64,000 nucleotides of DNA from Myxocyprinus asiaticus (GCF_019703515.2 NC_059347.1:18808001-18872000), one strand, 5' to 3'. Shown: positions 11,732 to 25,214, numbered from the stretch's first letter. Made by a program: numbers and translations. Notes: generated from the sequence alone by a model not told the origin.

Positions 11732-13148
11732 TATTAGGTTGTAAAAACTGCATGTACAATAATTATAACAGAATAAGCTAAATGCTGTTCAAAAAAGCTT
11801 TGCATGGAGCATAGCATGCCACACACACTTTCTAATGAAAGGAAAAAAAGATTTGTTGGATTACCTAAAATACATATGTAGCATTTTATATCATGCTTTT
11901 TAAAGTAAATTCAACTTATGGTCATTTTATGTCAGCACAACTAGAAAACCTTTGTTAGATACACAAATGTATTGCTTCATTCAACTTTATTTACTGAAAA
12001 AGGTATGTCACACAAATAAGCTTTAACAACTAATAGCAAGTTGTTTCAAATGAAAATGTATATAATTGTTTCTATTTTATTTAATGGACTCTAAACACAA
12101 TAATGACCAAATTCAACAAAGGGAACACTAATCACCCTAATGGTGACTTTCCATGAAACAGCTATTTACAGTAAAACGACATCAATAACACTAAAAAGAG
12201 CTAAAATCTCGACAAATTCTTAATAACAACTAAGTAAACACCCAATTGCGCTTGAACTTAAATTGTTTAAGCGCAAGTCCTAATGGGTATTCCCCACAAC
12301 CGTAGTTCTGTACTTGATCGTTTGAGTTAGTTGTACTTAATACATTCATTTTAAGGATTTTTAAGCCAAAGAAGTTCAAGGAACTCACAATTATTAATTT
12401 ACATTAAGTATCAATCTAAGCCCATTTTATAATTAATATTTTGTGTTGTACACATTAATTCAAGGTAAACTGTTATAAATATGTACATTTCTGAGTAGAA
12501 GCTATTTATTTTCATACATTATGGTTAAGCCAACAAATATATATATTTTTTTTTTTGTGTATAACGCAAATATGTCAACAAATACAACTAAAATAAGCAT
12601 GTTCAATGCATAACCATATGAAAGTTTTGTTTAGCAAACGTTTTCCCAGCGACCTCCCATAAGGAGACGAAAACATCAAAAAGAGATCATACATCCTCAT
12701 AATTGTGCTTGCAAACAGACGACTGCCCTCTGGGGAATCGGCAATAAAGCCCCCAAAAGTGAGATGAAGGTATTGATTGGAATAAGCTGCTGTTGCATTA
12801 TTGCTATCCCAGGATGTTGTGGAGACCAAACCAACTGAACAGCCAAGCAGCGGGTGAGAGGTTAGACACCACTTGCGCATTCACATCTATTCTGCGTCTA
12901 GTCAATACTTGACACTAGATTTACGCTCGGGTGTTCATAAGTGGACTGTGGGACTGTGTCTAGGCTAAGATTAAGTCTCAGCAGGAGGGCGAGTGAGGAC
13001 TAAAGCTCTAACATCACCCGCATGATTGATAAGAATATCATTACCCTGGAATCTCAGAAAGGGGCTGCTGGTGAATGGATAGAGTGAGATTAAGTGTCAC
13101 ATTATTCATCTTGGTTTGGTGCACTGACTCATTAAACATTAAACAACA
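11732..13148. other. Unassigned AT-rich DNA
   Basis: No exon or RNA gene seen. A 101-residue open frame on the minus strand (12575-12880) has no recognisable domain. Confidence 0.4.
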
Positions 13149-13397
13149 TTAAAGGGATAGTCCACCCAAAGATGAAAATTCTGTCATCATTTACTCACCC
13201 TCATGTCATTCCTAACTCGTATGACTTTCTTTCCACTCTGAGCAGAATGTTAGCCCCAGTCACCATTTACCATTCTGCTTAACATCTCATTTTGAGTTTC
13301 AAGGAACAAAGAAAGTCATATTGGTTTGAAGTGACATAAGGGTGCGTAAATGATGACATATTTTTTCTTTTTTTTTTGGGATGAACTATCCCTTTAA
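13149..13397. mobile_element. GGATAGTTCACCC-family foldback element, short form
   Basis: The clearest short copy. It opens TTAAAGGGATAGTCCACCC and closes GGGATGAACTATCCCTTTAA, giving near-perfect terminal inverted repeats. The body contains CATCATTTACTCACCCTCAT near the left end and the complementary AAATGATGACATA block near the right. It is about 249 bp with no coding capacity. TTAA at each extremity could be the target duplication or part of the terminus. Confidence 0.9.
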
Positions 13398-15294
13398 GCA
13401 TGACGGAGGGAAAAAGAAAGTTTAGCACTTTATGTATTTCTTCCATTTTCTTAAAGACAAGGTAATGCAGTTATCAATATTTCAGGAACTCTGGAAGTGC
13501 CATTAAATAGACTGTCATCATATTATCTGATAATGCACAGTCATGCACTTGCTTTCATGAAATTGCAACTCTAAAAGGCCTGCAACTATAACCCTTAGTT
13601 TACCCATTTAATGTTCTGCTATTATTGAAATATCTCTAAAAGTTTTTTTCTTGATCAGAATCATTAATTGCTTTAAGTAAAAAAAAAAAAAAAAAAACAT
13701 AAAATTAGCAGGACCAAACAGACTTTGGGATTTTCAAATGTTCAAATGTTTCCAAAACAGGTAGTCCCACCACAAAAGCCGTGGTCAAACTAAGTTTAGT
13801 TTTAATAATTAATATATCACCAGTAACAAAAATTATATTCAAAATGTTGTTATATACCATCTACACACTTTACGGCAATAACAATACATGTAGGTTTGAA
13901 ATATGTATACTTTGTACTGAGCCAAGAGGTCAGTGTGTGACATTTTGCTCTTTCATTGTTCACGTCTTCTCATCATCCGAATTCACAGGTCAGAGTTCGT
14001 CAAACGTGAACTTTCACGTGCAGCAGAATGCAAAATTTCTTTGAATGAGCTTGCTGTTCCAGTCTCTGACATTCAAATGCATATGAATGGAATGCAAAGT
14101 GTAGTGTGAACGTGGCTTTACACCAGTCAAACAAACATATACAATTTGCTTACTTACAGTCGTCTCTGTACACTCAACTGGGATATAATTTTAACATTCA
14201 GAAATATGCACTTCATCTTTAAATCTTGATTGAGGTTATAATTTAACTTCTGGAGCATCATAATATCTCTCTGACAGGGAAAGACTGCTTTTTCATATGG
14301 ATCTAAATCCAGCTACACCAACCCCAAGCATTTGTTGCTAAAACTGTTACAGATCAAAATATCTCAATAGCTTGCATCAGTGAAGAAAACCTCAGACCAC
14401 CAGGGGTGGGATTGCCCTCTGAATTAATAGTACCACTGAGTCTGAGCTGTGCGAAATCACCATCCAGAGAACTGACATATTCTCTTACATAACTGAAGAC
14501 ATTTCTACACTCTGTTTAGGAATAACCATACTCAGATATACTTATGTATGCATTGTATTGCATTGCAATCCTTGCACTTGCATATCAATGGCATTGAAGT
14601 AAGAAGAGAACGTCTGCACGCTGGCCAGGGGTGCAATGACCCACATCATCATCTTGCACCTGAGATTTCATGCTCAAGCAAGCTGAAGGAGCAGTAAAAA
14701 AAATGTAAGAATCAATTTCAACTAAAATCCTCCTTATTGTTACTGGTAATTTCTTAATGATACTTTTTAATACTTAAAATAATACTTTTTATTGTTCTGA
14801 TTTGAGGAACCAACTTTGGTTCCACAAGAGCAGAGAGTGTGACTAATGTCTCAACTCCATGTCACAGTCCTCTCCTGCTCTTTAACAGGAAGACTACCAC
14901 AGCTCTAGGTCTCAGGTTACAGCAGCCAAACACTTTGCTGCCCTCATTTAGTAATTGAGCGACCGCATGCATTGTTCCACAGACCTCGTGGAATCTAGTT
15001 CACGAGCAGGCAGGTCATCAGACCAGGACCTGGATACCTGAATGTCAGAGATTGAATGACAGAAAATGGAGGAAAATGGAAGAGAAAATAATGAATGAGG
15101 GAGAAATGGCAAAAAAGAGGGAGAAAATGAAATTTATGACATAATTTTTTTTAAGTGATTAAAAATCAGATCAAGCAGTTTTTAAATAAGATTTGCTAAG
15201 GAGTCACTTAAACATTTGTGAAAATTTTACAAAATAAAAAAAATGGTCATATAACAAAGTCTTTGACCAAAACAAAATAAAACAAAACAAAAGC

Positions 15295-15325
<31 letters not shown>

Positions 15326-17280
15326 TGGAAGTAGCCAGTAGAAAGTAAATCTGCTCCATTGTGGCTTATGAGTAGCCAGAGTGAGATTTTCTGTGTAAAC
15401 TAGATGGGTTGGGTGAATCCCCTTAAACATACTTCCCCTTGAAACAATAGCTAATATCTTAATGAGTGTCTAAGGACTCCCACAGGAGGCTGAGAGGGTC
15501 GTGTACTGTTATTAATGGGATATAATGGACGCAAGTCAAGCATCATTAATTTGACCTCCCACCACTGACAGGTACCTCTTATAGCCCCTGGCATTTCAGG
15601 AACATGAAACCTGTGAGTGCAACTGCACTGAATTGAAGCTCTTACGGAAGGCTCAGGGGCAGAACTTTGTGCCAGAGTCCACAATTTTAACAGAATTATA
15701 CCTAACTTTTAGCGCAAGCTTATGTTCAGCTGGAAAAGCAACACTATTGGACATTTTTAACACAGACATGCACATAAACTTTTGATATAACCTAGTTGCT
15801 TAAATAATTAATTATTTGATTTCATGTTAAGATCACCCACATTTTCGTAATTAGTAATTATGGCAGAGTAATTGAGAGGGATGTGGCTTACATAACCATT
15901 TTAGACAACATACTACTAATGTAACTGAGAGACTGGTTAAACAGAGCAATATGTTTAAAAAAATGTGACTGAAGAAGACAGCTAATTATAGCTTAATTAG
16001 CCAGATGAGGAGACTTCAGGGCATTAAGGATTTGCCACTACATTGAACTACTGAGCTGTCTTTTTCAAATAACTGGCTAGATTAGGGGAAAAAAAAAAAT
16101 ATTTTTTTTCCCAATTCTACAAATGAAAACTGGGTGCACTGTAAAAAGTGTAAAAATCTGTAATTGTTACCTAAGGGAGCTATTTCTACTGTTCATTATA
16201 TATCAATGGCACTTTTTAAAATATTAATTTACTGTATATTCAAAGCTTAACACTTTTTCATTCTGTGAGAAGAATGTGTAGCAGGTAAAACATAGAAAAA
16301 CGAACTATTAGATCTAAATTTGAGGATTTGAACAGGCAGTAAAGAATCACACAAAAGGAATTCCAACCATCTAAGCAGAAAAAAATGTCAGTGATGCTAC
16401 AATACAATTCAACAATAGTCCATGTCATCCAAGAGTTCCCGGTCTTAAACACTGTGTGAGAGGATGTCAAAATAACAGACCCTTTGCTGCCCCCGTACCC
16501 CCTCTCTGTGTGTTCATGTCCACACAGGTCTCACGACCAGCTGACCAGCACACCTGCTGGGTCCAAACCCATCTGCAGCAGATTAGCCTTTCCTTCCACT
16601 ACAACAGAGCCATTCCAGCCTCAAATAGTCCCATCACTTCCGCTACAGCTGAGAGATTGCCTATCGACCAGACTTGACCCCACATCTTTATACATAAAGA
16701 TATATGCAACACGATTCTCTTTCCTGCCCACTATCGCACCTGCCTGCCCTCAAGAGAAGGGAGCTGGTCTCTACGCTGTAAATTACTAAAGTGAGATGGT
16801 TATTATTTACGGCTGAAAGCAAAATTTCAATAATTGTGCAAGGAAAAAGTAGTGGGTTTCAAAGCACTTAATTTTTATTTGAGGTGGACCTTATTTTTGA
16901 CTAAAGGGGTAATTGATGATATTTTAAACATGACCTGGACCCATGCAAGATGGAAAGATAAAATAATAACCAGAGATCACAATACAGCACAGAAATGTCA
17001 TGACAAAAGTGAAGCCTTAATAAAATGTCTTCTTTTTGACCCAAAAGACATCATGTTGCAGCTGCATTCACAAGCTTTAAACAAAAGCAAATAGAACACT
17101 TACAAAAGGTGTTAAATTCTGTACAATGAATCTCAGACAAATTTATAAGTTTGAGATTGTATGAAGTAGATGAAGTAGAAATTTTTTTTTTTTTTAGTTT
17201 TTGTTTTTTTAGTTTTTTTGTTGTTGTTGATAATTTACTACCTGTTAAACAACTGCCTGGAACAGTAGTTTAAAAAAAAA
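13398..17280. other. Unassigned DNA with A-rich tracts
   Basis: Nearly 4 kb without an identified gene or transposon. Homopolymer A tracts lie at about 13680-13698 and 15301-15325. The stretch 15480-15690 contains a compact TATTAATGGGATATAATGG motif and looks less degenerate than its surroundings; it may be regulatory. Overlapping open frames at 16456-16789 have no domain signature. Confidence 0.4.
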
Positions 17281-17500
17281 AAAATTCTGTAATTATTTAC
17301 TCATCCTCATGTAATTCCAAACCCATATGACTTAGTGTATTTTGTGGAAAAGAACAGAACAAATGGAACTATCTAGCAGAATGTTCAAGCAGTTTCTTCC
17401 ATACAATGAAAGAAAATGTTGATCATAACTATACCTAGTCCCTATTACTTTCTTTGTATGGAAAAGAAAAGCTTGGAGAATATGCTACTCTTTTAGAACT
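17281..17500. mobile_element. Fragment of GGATAGTTCACCC-family element
   Basis: Only the subterminal block is preserved: AATTCTGTAATTATTTACTC then ATCCTCATGTAATTCCAAAC. The outer termini are lost, so both boundaries are approximate. Confidence 0.6.
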
Positions 17501-17547
17501 ACACGAACTTTCTTTTAATTAAACATGTAATTTACTCATATCTGATT

Positions 17548-17551
17548 TAAA

Positions 17552-17636
<85 letters not shown>

Positions 17637-17644
17637 ACACACAA
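17548..17644. repeat. (CA)n microsatellite
   Basis: A nearly uninterrupted CA tract of about 95 bp with occasional CG or TA variants. Confidence 0.93.
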
Positions 17645-18238
17645 AACAGGGGTCAGACCAACTAGTACTTCTTTATAAAAAGCCACTGATGCAGATGATA
17701 AAACTTGCTGTGAATAGAATGTCCTTCACATTCACTTTAACTTCTCAAGCCTTAAGTGGAAAGAGGAGCTTTTAAAGCCATCAGTGATAAAAATAGCTGC
17801 CAGAGTGTTTTTTGTGTCTAACCGGGTCCATTTAAAAGAAATCTTTCTTTTGTAGTAGCAATCCACTCAGTTTTCTAAATCAATATTATGGGGATTTTAA
17901 CTTAAATGTTTTGTGGACATCTATTTTACCCTCACTTTTGTGACATGGTGTTGATATACAGTAAGAGGCGAACATCCATTATTACAGTTACACAACAGAC
18001 TAGTGACAGTTTGCTCATTTACGGTTGCTCTTCCAGGTACAGTCAGTCAATGCTGAGAGGGAGGTTTCATTTATTCTGTCTGCGGTACATCACATCCCAT
18101 TACACTATTGATCTATTGATTGACACTATCTCTTCTTAGTTTGATAACACTAATATCTTATACTGTAAAATAATATTTAAATAATATTTGGATTTTCAAT
18201 GATTTACTTTTTTCAGATGTTTTCTTTAACGGAGTGTC
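17645..18238. other. Unassigned DNA
   Basis: No exon, RNA gene or repeat boundary is recognised. Confidence 0.4.
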
Positions 18239-19060
18239 TATTTGCACACCGGTGTAAGTAGCATCTGCCACACAGTGCAGCTATTTGCACCCCAATAGTC
18301 TGGCGGAACCACAGAAATATCCAGCAAACTAATCAATAGGTGTTGCTGCAGTGGAGTGGGGTGTAAAGACGGTGTGTGAATGTGTAGTGTTGTCCTAGCA
18401 ACCGCGGTTTGAATCTGCATTTTGTCTCACTCAATTCCATCTGATTTCTCGTTTCAACTCTTAATATTTCCTTTAATACAACTTAAAATAATAGATAAAA
18501 ATGAATATAAATGTTGATTTCATTGCAATGATTTGTTCACGGTGAATGTCGAGGTGTGCAGAGAAGGGTTTGATCCGGAGACGGGGTCTGTCAATCCGCA
18601 CTCGTTCCCGCGGCTCGGCGTCGATTGCGTAAAGATTGCATCACTGTATTACTAATATTGTAGTAACCATGTTTTTTGGCAGAAACCATAGTTTAAATGC
18701 AAATAACCATGGTGTTAGTATACTAATATGGTGATAATATACTGTATAACCATGGTTAATTTTGTGGTTACTGTAAATTTACAAAAAAATACCATGGTGA
18801 AGCCATGGTTACCTTAGTAAAACCAAGGTAATTTTTTTCTAAGGTAAGGTTAAGGTTAGATTTAGAGGTAGGAGTTAATGTAGTGTGTCTGTGGGACTCT
18901 AAATAAACATAATAAACACACTGCAGTGATGCACATACTGTATGTTAGCATTTAAATATGGGTCCAAATAGTATTTGACATTATTTGCACCAGGGTTGGG
19001 GTGTATATAATATCCATGCCACTATTTGCACTGGGGTGCAAATAGCATCTACCTTTTTTT
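18239..19060. mobile_element. Probable non-autonomous repeat, TTTGCACC-ended
   Basis: Similar motifs recur at the two sides: GTAAGTAGCATCTGCC and GCTATTTGCACCCC near 18250-18295, and TTGCACTGGGGTGCAAATAG with GCATCTACC near 19024-19053. The interior holds several ACCATGGTTA-type units on both strands (18660-18820). No coding capacity. The boundaries are approximate and the family is unidentified. Confidence 0.5.
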
Positions 19061-19113
19061 AATCGGTGCAATCCATTTTGCACAGGAAAATAAACAGAAA
19101 ACTGCAGGGAATA

Positions 19114-20009
19114 AAGGCCTCGATATACTTCCTAGGAAATCGAAGAACGAACGGGTGTGACGTCATTTCGAAAAAAATCTGGCCTAAAAGGTGTTTTTGC
19201 GTTTGTTTCGGGGGTTCGTAACAGCTCGCTGGGGCGAACTTTTAGGAAAAATTCTTATCAGCTGCTAAACACCTTCTTACTGCCATTGGTCCATGTCATC
19301 TGTACGTGTGACCTGGAGCTCCACTTACTTTGAAGCCAATGGCTAATTTTTTTCACATTGTTCAGTGAGTCAAAATCAGTCAACATGAACTCATCGATGT
19401 GCAGAGTTATAAGCGAGCTGGTGCAAATGTACCTACATCTGTACGTTCGTTCACTTAAAGACATTTTCCAAGACCAAGTCATGTGATTTCTTTTTTTCTT
19501 CTTTTAGTCTACTAAAGGAATCAAATCTTCAGCAAAAGCCATTCACACATCTGTTTAAAGTAAGATATGCCTCTATCATCGTTTTATCTTTGTTCTGCAC
19601 ATTAACACTTTTATACACTCATCTTGGCATGGTATCAGTGTCATAATAAATTACAATAACAGAGTGTAACCGGCGCATATTATGGCTCATTACATTCATA
19701 ATGTAAACAAGACAAATTAAACATTTTCTACTGCATATATATACTTTAAATCATCATCAAGTGGTTAAAACAGCTTCTTTTACTGACCTAAAAGAACTCA
19801 GAATGAGGCATAAAGTCATTGATAACACATTTTTAAGGTTTCACATGAAGCATCCTCATATTTAAGTGTACTTCTAAATGCCTCCCACATCAGTGTGGCC
19901 GGTGTCTGAATGTTCGGAAACAGTATACCGTTGCTCTGCTGTTTAGAACTTCTTTTTACCCCTGAACGAAGAACGAAGAAGAACTTCTATGGAAGTATAT
20001 CAAGGCCTT
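19114..20009. mobile_element. Non-autonomous TIR element, AAGGCCTCGATATACTTCC ends
   Basis: The left end AAGGCCTCGATATACTTCC is complemented at 19991-20009 by GGAAGTATATCAAGGCCTT, a 19-bp terminal repeat with one mismatch. Subterminal copies of GAAGAACGAA also occur at both ends. About 896 bp. A 74-residue minus-strand frame at 19258-19482 has no domain I recognise. No clear target duplication is visible. The superfamily is undetermined. Confidence 0.75.
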
Positions 20010-20257
20010 CATTGGGAAAGGGAACAAGACATGAACCAATCAAACTAGCATTCCTGTTAGCACAACTTGAGTGTGTGCAAGCCACTGCACCATGGTTCTG
20101 TCTAGTTTTGGCCTCAAAACTCTTGGTCTAACAGGAGGTTCAGAGGTCTAACAATCTGTGTCCCACTGGATCCTTGGTCTTCTTGGTCTAATAGGGCAAC
20201 TGTGTGTTGAATTTAAGTAATATCACGTTGAGTATGAGTGCTGTTATAGGCTACTAA

Positions 20258-20359
20258 AAATCAGCACTGTTGTGATTCGACTGCACACATTCACAGCTGT
20301 GCTGATATTCAATATAACAGCTGTGATAACGTGCAGTCGAATCACAACAGTGCTGATTT
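20258..20359. repeat. Short palindrome with 29-bp perfect arms
   Basis: Bases 20258-20286 are the exact reverse complement of 20331-20359. The stem resumes inside at 20291-20300 with 20317-20326 (TCACAGCTGT with ACAGCTGTGA). The whole 102-bp unit forms one interrupted hairpin. It may be a tiny foldback transposon. No gene lies in it. Confidence 0.9.
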
Positions 20360-20382
20360 AAAAAATATATTGCTTTTATACC

Positions 20383-20854
20383 CAGTGTTGGGTGTAATTA
20401 ATTATTGTAATCTAATTATTTTTTTAATAAAAGAAGTAGTGTAACACATTACATTTTAAATTTTTGTCATCGGATTATAGTTACTGACTTTCAGTTAAGT
20501 TACTTACGTTTAAGTGCCTTATTTGGATTACACATATTTTAAAAACACTACTTACGTAGATTACATTTAAAGCATAAATTATGTTCATAGGTATATCTGC
20601 TTGCGTTTCTGTGACAGTCAAAGGGCGTGACCCAATAACAGGTCATTGTATAGAATGAACATGAGATTTTGAGTGACTTGGACAAGGAGGAAATACACTG
20701 TAGACATAATTTTGAATTTGCTTAGCTGACAAACAAAAACTTTTATGTGAAAAGTGTAATTAATGTGAAAAGTGTAATTAGTAATGTGGTTACTTTTTCG
20801 ATGAACAAATCAGTAAAGTCAGTAGTTTAAGTTTTGAGTAACTTACTCAACACT
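20383..20854. mobile_element. hAT-like non-autonomous element
   Basis: It begins CAGTGTTGGGTGTAATTAAT and ends GAGTAACTTACTCAACACT, a terminal pattern common among non-autonomous hAT-type repeats in fish. The interior is rich in GTAATTA/TTAC motifs. No transposase remains. An 8-bp target duplication was looked for and not found. Confidence 0.65.
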
Positions 20855-21197
20855 TACACAATTGTTGAGTAATTGCACTTAAGACACAATATGGCCAGTC
20901 ATTTTTTCTGTTTTTGCTCTGAAGTCTAAAACAGTTCCAAAAGAAGGCAAAACAGGATCAACAGCTGCATCTTGTTAAGTACAGACTGACAACCTGTCTG
21001 GAAGGCCATGAACACAGACAAGCGGTGTGAAGCATCCCAGTGCTGTTATACTAAATACAGTATCAGCACTTATGGTTGTATAAGATAATCTGTAAAGAAA
21101 ATACATGAAATTGCCATGACATCACACCTCAGTCAACCACGCTTCCAATTTCTTTTCAGCAGCATTTTTCAATGGTGGATATGGGCAGCACAGCGTT

Positions 21198-21623
21198 TTT
21201 TCTCCCCAATTTTGGCATGCCCAATTCCCAATGCACTCTAAGTCCTCGTGGTGGTGTAGTGACTCGCCTCAATCTGGGTGGTGGAGGATGAATCTCGGTT
21301 GCCTCCGCGTCTGAGACCATCAATCCACGCATCTTATCACGTGGCTTGTTGGGCACGTTACAGCGGAGACCTAGTGCGTGTGGAGAGTTCACGCTATTCG
21401 CTGTGGCATCCACGCACAATTCACCACAAACCCCACCGAGAGCGAGAACCACATTATAGCGACCACGAGGAGGTTACCACAAAGTGACTCTACCCACCCT
21501 AGCAACCAGGCCAATTGGTTGCTTAGGAAGCCTGACTGGATTCACTCAGCATGCCCTGGATTCGAACTTGTGACTCAAGGTGTGGTAGTCAGCGTCTTTA
21601 CTCACTGAGCTACCCAGGCCCCC
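21198..21623 (-). mobile_element. tRNA-derived SINE (HAmo-like)
   Basis: Read on the minus strand, it opens GGGCCTGGGTAGCTCAGTGA. The internal polymerase III A box is TAGCTCAGTGAG (21601-21612) and the B box is GTTCGAATCC (21558-21567). A roughly 350-bp body follows and ends AATTGGGGAGAAAAAA. The head is tRNA-like and intact, but the body is far too long for a tRNA gene. I recognise the body from memory as the HAmo SINE family described in carps. A low-complexity A-run tail is present. Open frames across it are incidental. Confidence 0.9.
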
Positions 21624-23550
21624 AGTTTTAATAATCTTTTACACATTATAATATGTTATAATGTTTGTTTATGTTAATGAAAGTTCTAATAGATGGATAT
21701 CTATGGTTTACAGTGAAGAAATATACAGTATACTTGTATAAAATATATACAATATACTTGGTTCAATGGACCCTTTTCACACATCCGGGGTGAACTTTAA
21801 TAGCAGTGAATGGGAGTGAACGGGAGACCACGGCAAATATAATTTTTGCCTATCCCTTTGCTCCAACATCAAAAGACAACCGGCACTATTACATTTCCAC
21901 ATCTTTCCAAATGAAGAAAAAAACAGTTACTTACTGCATTCAAAATAAATGTACAGACATAATAATTACAATATATAATACAATATAAAAATAAGTATTA
22001 CAATATTTGTATTAGTATTTTCTTTCAGTCTATATGCGCTGTGGAGGTAGAGACAGTGTCCCGTTTGGCACGTTAGATCTTACATGGTGGTATAAGATCA
22101 TTGTTACATCATATTTGACCTAATACTTTTAAATGAAAAACAGCCGTTTGCGATCGGAGTGTGTGCGACTCTCTCGTGAAAAGTTAAAATCTAACAAAAG
22201 CAGCTGCAGGGTATGTGGGTTTAATACTGTAAGAACAGTATTAGGACAATGAGGGTGATCCGTCAAATATCCCTTATTATGGCAAATCCAGAGTTTGTCC
22301 TGATTCACCGATCCTGATTATATTTAAAGAAGCCACAAATCTCTGATAATATTTGGAATCTGGGTGATTCAACCCTCACAAATGGCACTTTTTTTTTTAG
22401 CTCCATTTCTATTTTTTTTTTTGTAAACAGTAACTTTATCTATACTTTAGGTTTTGATTTAGAAATTAAAGGTAGGCCTATATACAGTACATGAGAAGAA
22501 TCACCTCCACAACTCTTGCTGTCATTATCATTTGAAATTTAGTAAGTATAAATGAAGTGGTTTTTATTAGGGGACAAGAAAATAAGTAAAAAATTCACCT
22601 GCAAAAAGTATTTAAATTTGAACAGGAAAGTGTCAACACACAAACAAATGCACACTGGTCAACACAGTGCCTACAAAGAGTTGCATGTATCCACCAAAAA
22701 CAAGCAATTCTCATCCAGTTTAAGCTCTTTTCCCCCATTACAAACCCCTACTTTCCTCTCTCTCCACTAATTTCGCCTTTTTCTTTTCTTTCAGCATGAA
22801 AACACACTTGCTTTTATTTTTGTGCTTTTCTTTTTTAATGTGAGCTACGTGTTCAGGCTATTTTTCTCCTCCTCAGTGTGTCTGTGCTCTATAATTACGG
22901 TAGTTTCTACCTACTGCGCCAAAGAGCGCCCACCCCTCTTCATCCCCTCCCTGAGCGGCCGCGTCTCCCCATGCTTAATGTGACACCGTCAGTCAAAGCC
23001 TTTGGAGAGCAGCCGAGCAGAAATCAAAAGACAGGGATGGAGAGTGAGGGACAAAGAAGACAGTGGATTTGATAAACACAGAGGGAACCTGCACGTTACC
23101 TGACAAGGGCCCATGTACACTGCAAACCTGGTTCCTGCTGCTTTTGAAGGTATAGGGAGTGTTCGCATCTCTGTATTCAACCGAGAATGATTTCACTAAA
23201 TGAACTGAAGGAAAGCAATCCGTGTGACTCCTGCCAAAGTCCAACCTGTTATTTTCTGTCATCAAGTAAAGGGTTGAAGAGTTAGGAAGTTAGTTTGAGT
23301 AAGGTAACAACACACATTTTAATACAGTTAGTAATTTCTGTTTACTTGTGCATGCTAAACGGAGACGCATCCCCTTCAGAAGGTCTCAAGCACCACCAAA
23401 CCAAAAATGTAATTATTTTAACTCATATCAACAAGTATGAAATATTGAGTGAAGCCTGTCATGTACGTTAATGAGAATCCAATCCATCTCTTCCTTCCCG
23501 AGGAATTCAGCAACAGGCCAGCAGCAAAATATCTTGGTTACATATTTTAA
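21624..23550. other. Unassigned DNA
   Basis: No exon, RNA gene or transposon end is recognised. The stretch 22860-23290 has higher GC and several overlapping open frames on both strands, none with a domain signature; it may be regulatory. Confidence 0.4.
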
Positions 23551-24218
23551 TGTTTATTTTACCCAAAAATGAAAATTCTCTCATCATTTACTCACCCTCA
23601 TGCCATCCCTTCTACAAAACACAAATTAATATTTTTAGAAGAATATCTCAGCTCTGTTTGTCCATATAATGTAAGTGAATCGGTGCCAAACCTTTGAAGC
23701 TCTAAAATCCACATAAGGGCAACATAAAAGTACTCCAGGTGACTCTGTTGGTAAAATCTATATCTTCAAAAGTGATATGATTGGTGTGAGTGAGAAACAA
23801 TATTTGTGTGAGCTCAATATTTAAGTCCTTCTCCCTTCATTTTCACTTTCTTCTTTTGTTTTTGGTGATTCACATTCTTCCTGCATATCGCCCCCTACTA
23901 GGCAGGGAGGAGAATTTATGATAAAAAATGACTTAAATATTGATCTGTTTCTCACCCACACCCAACATATCATGTCTGAACCAATGGATTAAACCACCGG
24001 AGTCATATGGATTACTTTTATGCTGCCTTTATGTGGAGTTTGGAACTTCAAAATTTTGGCACCCATTCACTTGCATTGTGAAGACCTACAGAGCTGAAAT
24101 ATTCTTATAAAAATTCATTTGTGTTCTGCAGAAGAAAGAGAGTCATACACATCTGGGATGCCAGGAGGGTGAGTAAATGATGAGAGAATTTTCCTTTTTG
24201 GGTGAACTATCACTTTAA
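23551..24218. mobile_element. GGATAGTTCACCC-family foldback element, long form
   Basis: It shares its ends with the short copies: ACCCAAAAATGAAAATTCTC on the left and GAGAGAATTTTCCTTTTTGG then GTGAACTATCACTTTAA on the right. The arms continue much deeper. GAAGAATATCTCAGCTCTGT at about 23640 is mirrored by ACAGAGCTGAAATATTCTTA at about 24090. The block with GTAAGTGAATCGGTGCC is mirrored by GGCACCCATTCACTTGC. It is about 668 bp, non-coding, with arms of about 220 bp. The copies at 57672 and 59745 share this long-arm design. Confidence 0.9.
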
Positions 24219-25208
24219 GTCCATAAATTGTCTGCAAAGTTGTTACATTTAATTATTACACGGCTCTCTGGAATACGCAATTCTGGCAGGTCACTTGCAG
24301 CATTCTGAGTTCAAGTATTTTTGTATAATGACCACAAAAATCTATATTTGCTTTATGTTGGGGCCATGATCACCCTGACAGGGTTTATTTTGCAATAATG
24401 ACTGGCTCCCTGTATATTATCCCTTACTTATTGCTTATTCACATTGAGTCCAGTGTTTGCATTTTCTTTTGTTTTATTCCAGTTTGAAAAATATTAAATC
24501 TGTGCTTGCTATTTTTTAACTGAATTTAATTAATATTGTTTTCTGTGGTTTAAGACGTGATGTGAGGAGAATAGTACAAAGTGTTGTATTTTTGTGAATG
24601 TTTTACACATATTATGTGAAAATGCTACATTAATCACGGTTAGTTATTGTAATATATAGAAAGCTGTTCAATTTTCTTAATACCTTAATTTGTAAATTTA
24701 CTGTTTTTATTTAATTTTTTCTTTCTTTTTTTTAGGTTTTATCTGCCAAGGTGCCCCCCAAGGTACACATACCCCTGGTTGGGAATCACTCTGCTGTTGT
24801 ATTGAAAGGTTACAAAGTTGCTTTACCCTCCTAATCAACAGATGACCAACAGATAATCCCTGGCCATTAAATTCTTTAATCTGCCTATCATTTACACAGG
24901 GGCAGATCTGCCAGCTACCAAACACTGAGACACCTCTGTGTAAATTTTGTAATTCTGACACATATGTCACTTGTCTGCCTTTCAAATAGGTGAATCTCAC
25001 CTTTCCCTCCCTCACAGTGCTCTCTGACAGCTGGGCTGGAGCCTGAGGACATTCTCTATCAATGGAGACTTTCACTGGGTCCATCTGTCCCCTTCTGTTC
25101 TGTACCTCTCACAAACACTGCCTGAGGATAGTGGAGTACAGCTCTTCACCTTAAGCCCACACTGCTGCTTTAGCACTGGAAGACCTGAAAACTACAAAAA
25201 TATAACAA

Positions 25209-25212
<4 letters not shown>
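24219..25212. other. Unassigned DNA
   Basis: A 125-residue minus-strand frame (24707-25084) lies here. It has no recognisable domain, and I treat it as chance. Confidence 0.4.

Positions 25213-25214
<2 letters not shown>

Noticed and set aside
21156..21608. Open frames of 69-98 residues on both strands
   Set aside because: They lie within the tRNA-derived SINE and are incidental to its sequence.
21540..21623. A tRNA gene
   Set aside because: A and B boxes are present, but the sequence continues into a SINE body and lacks the 3' acceptor-stem half of a functional tRNA.
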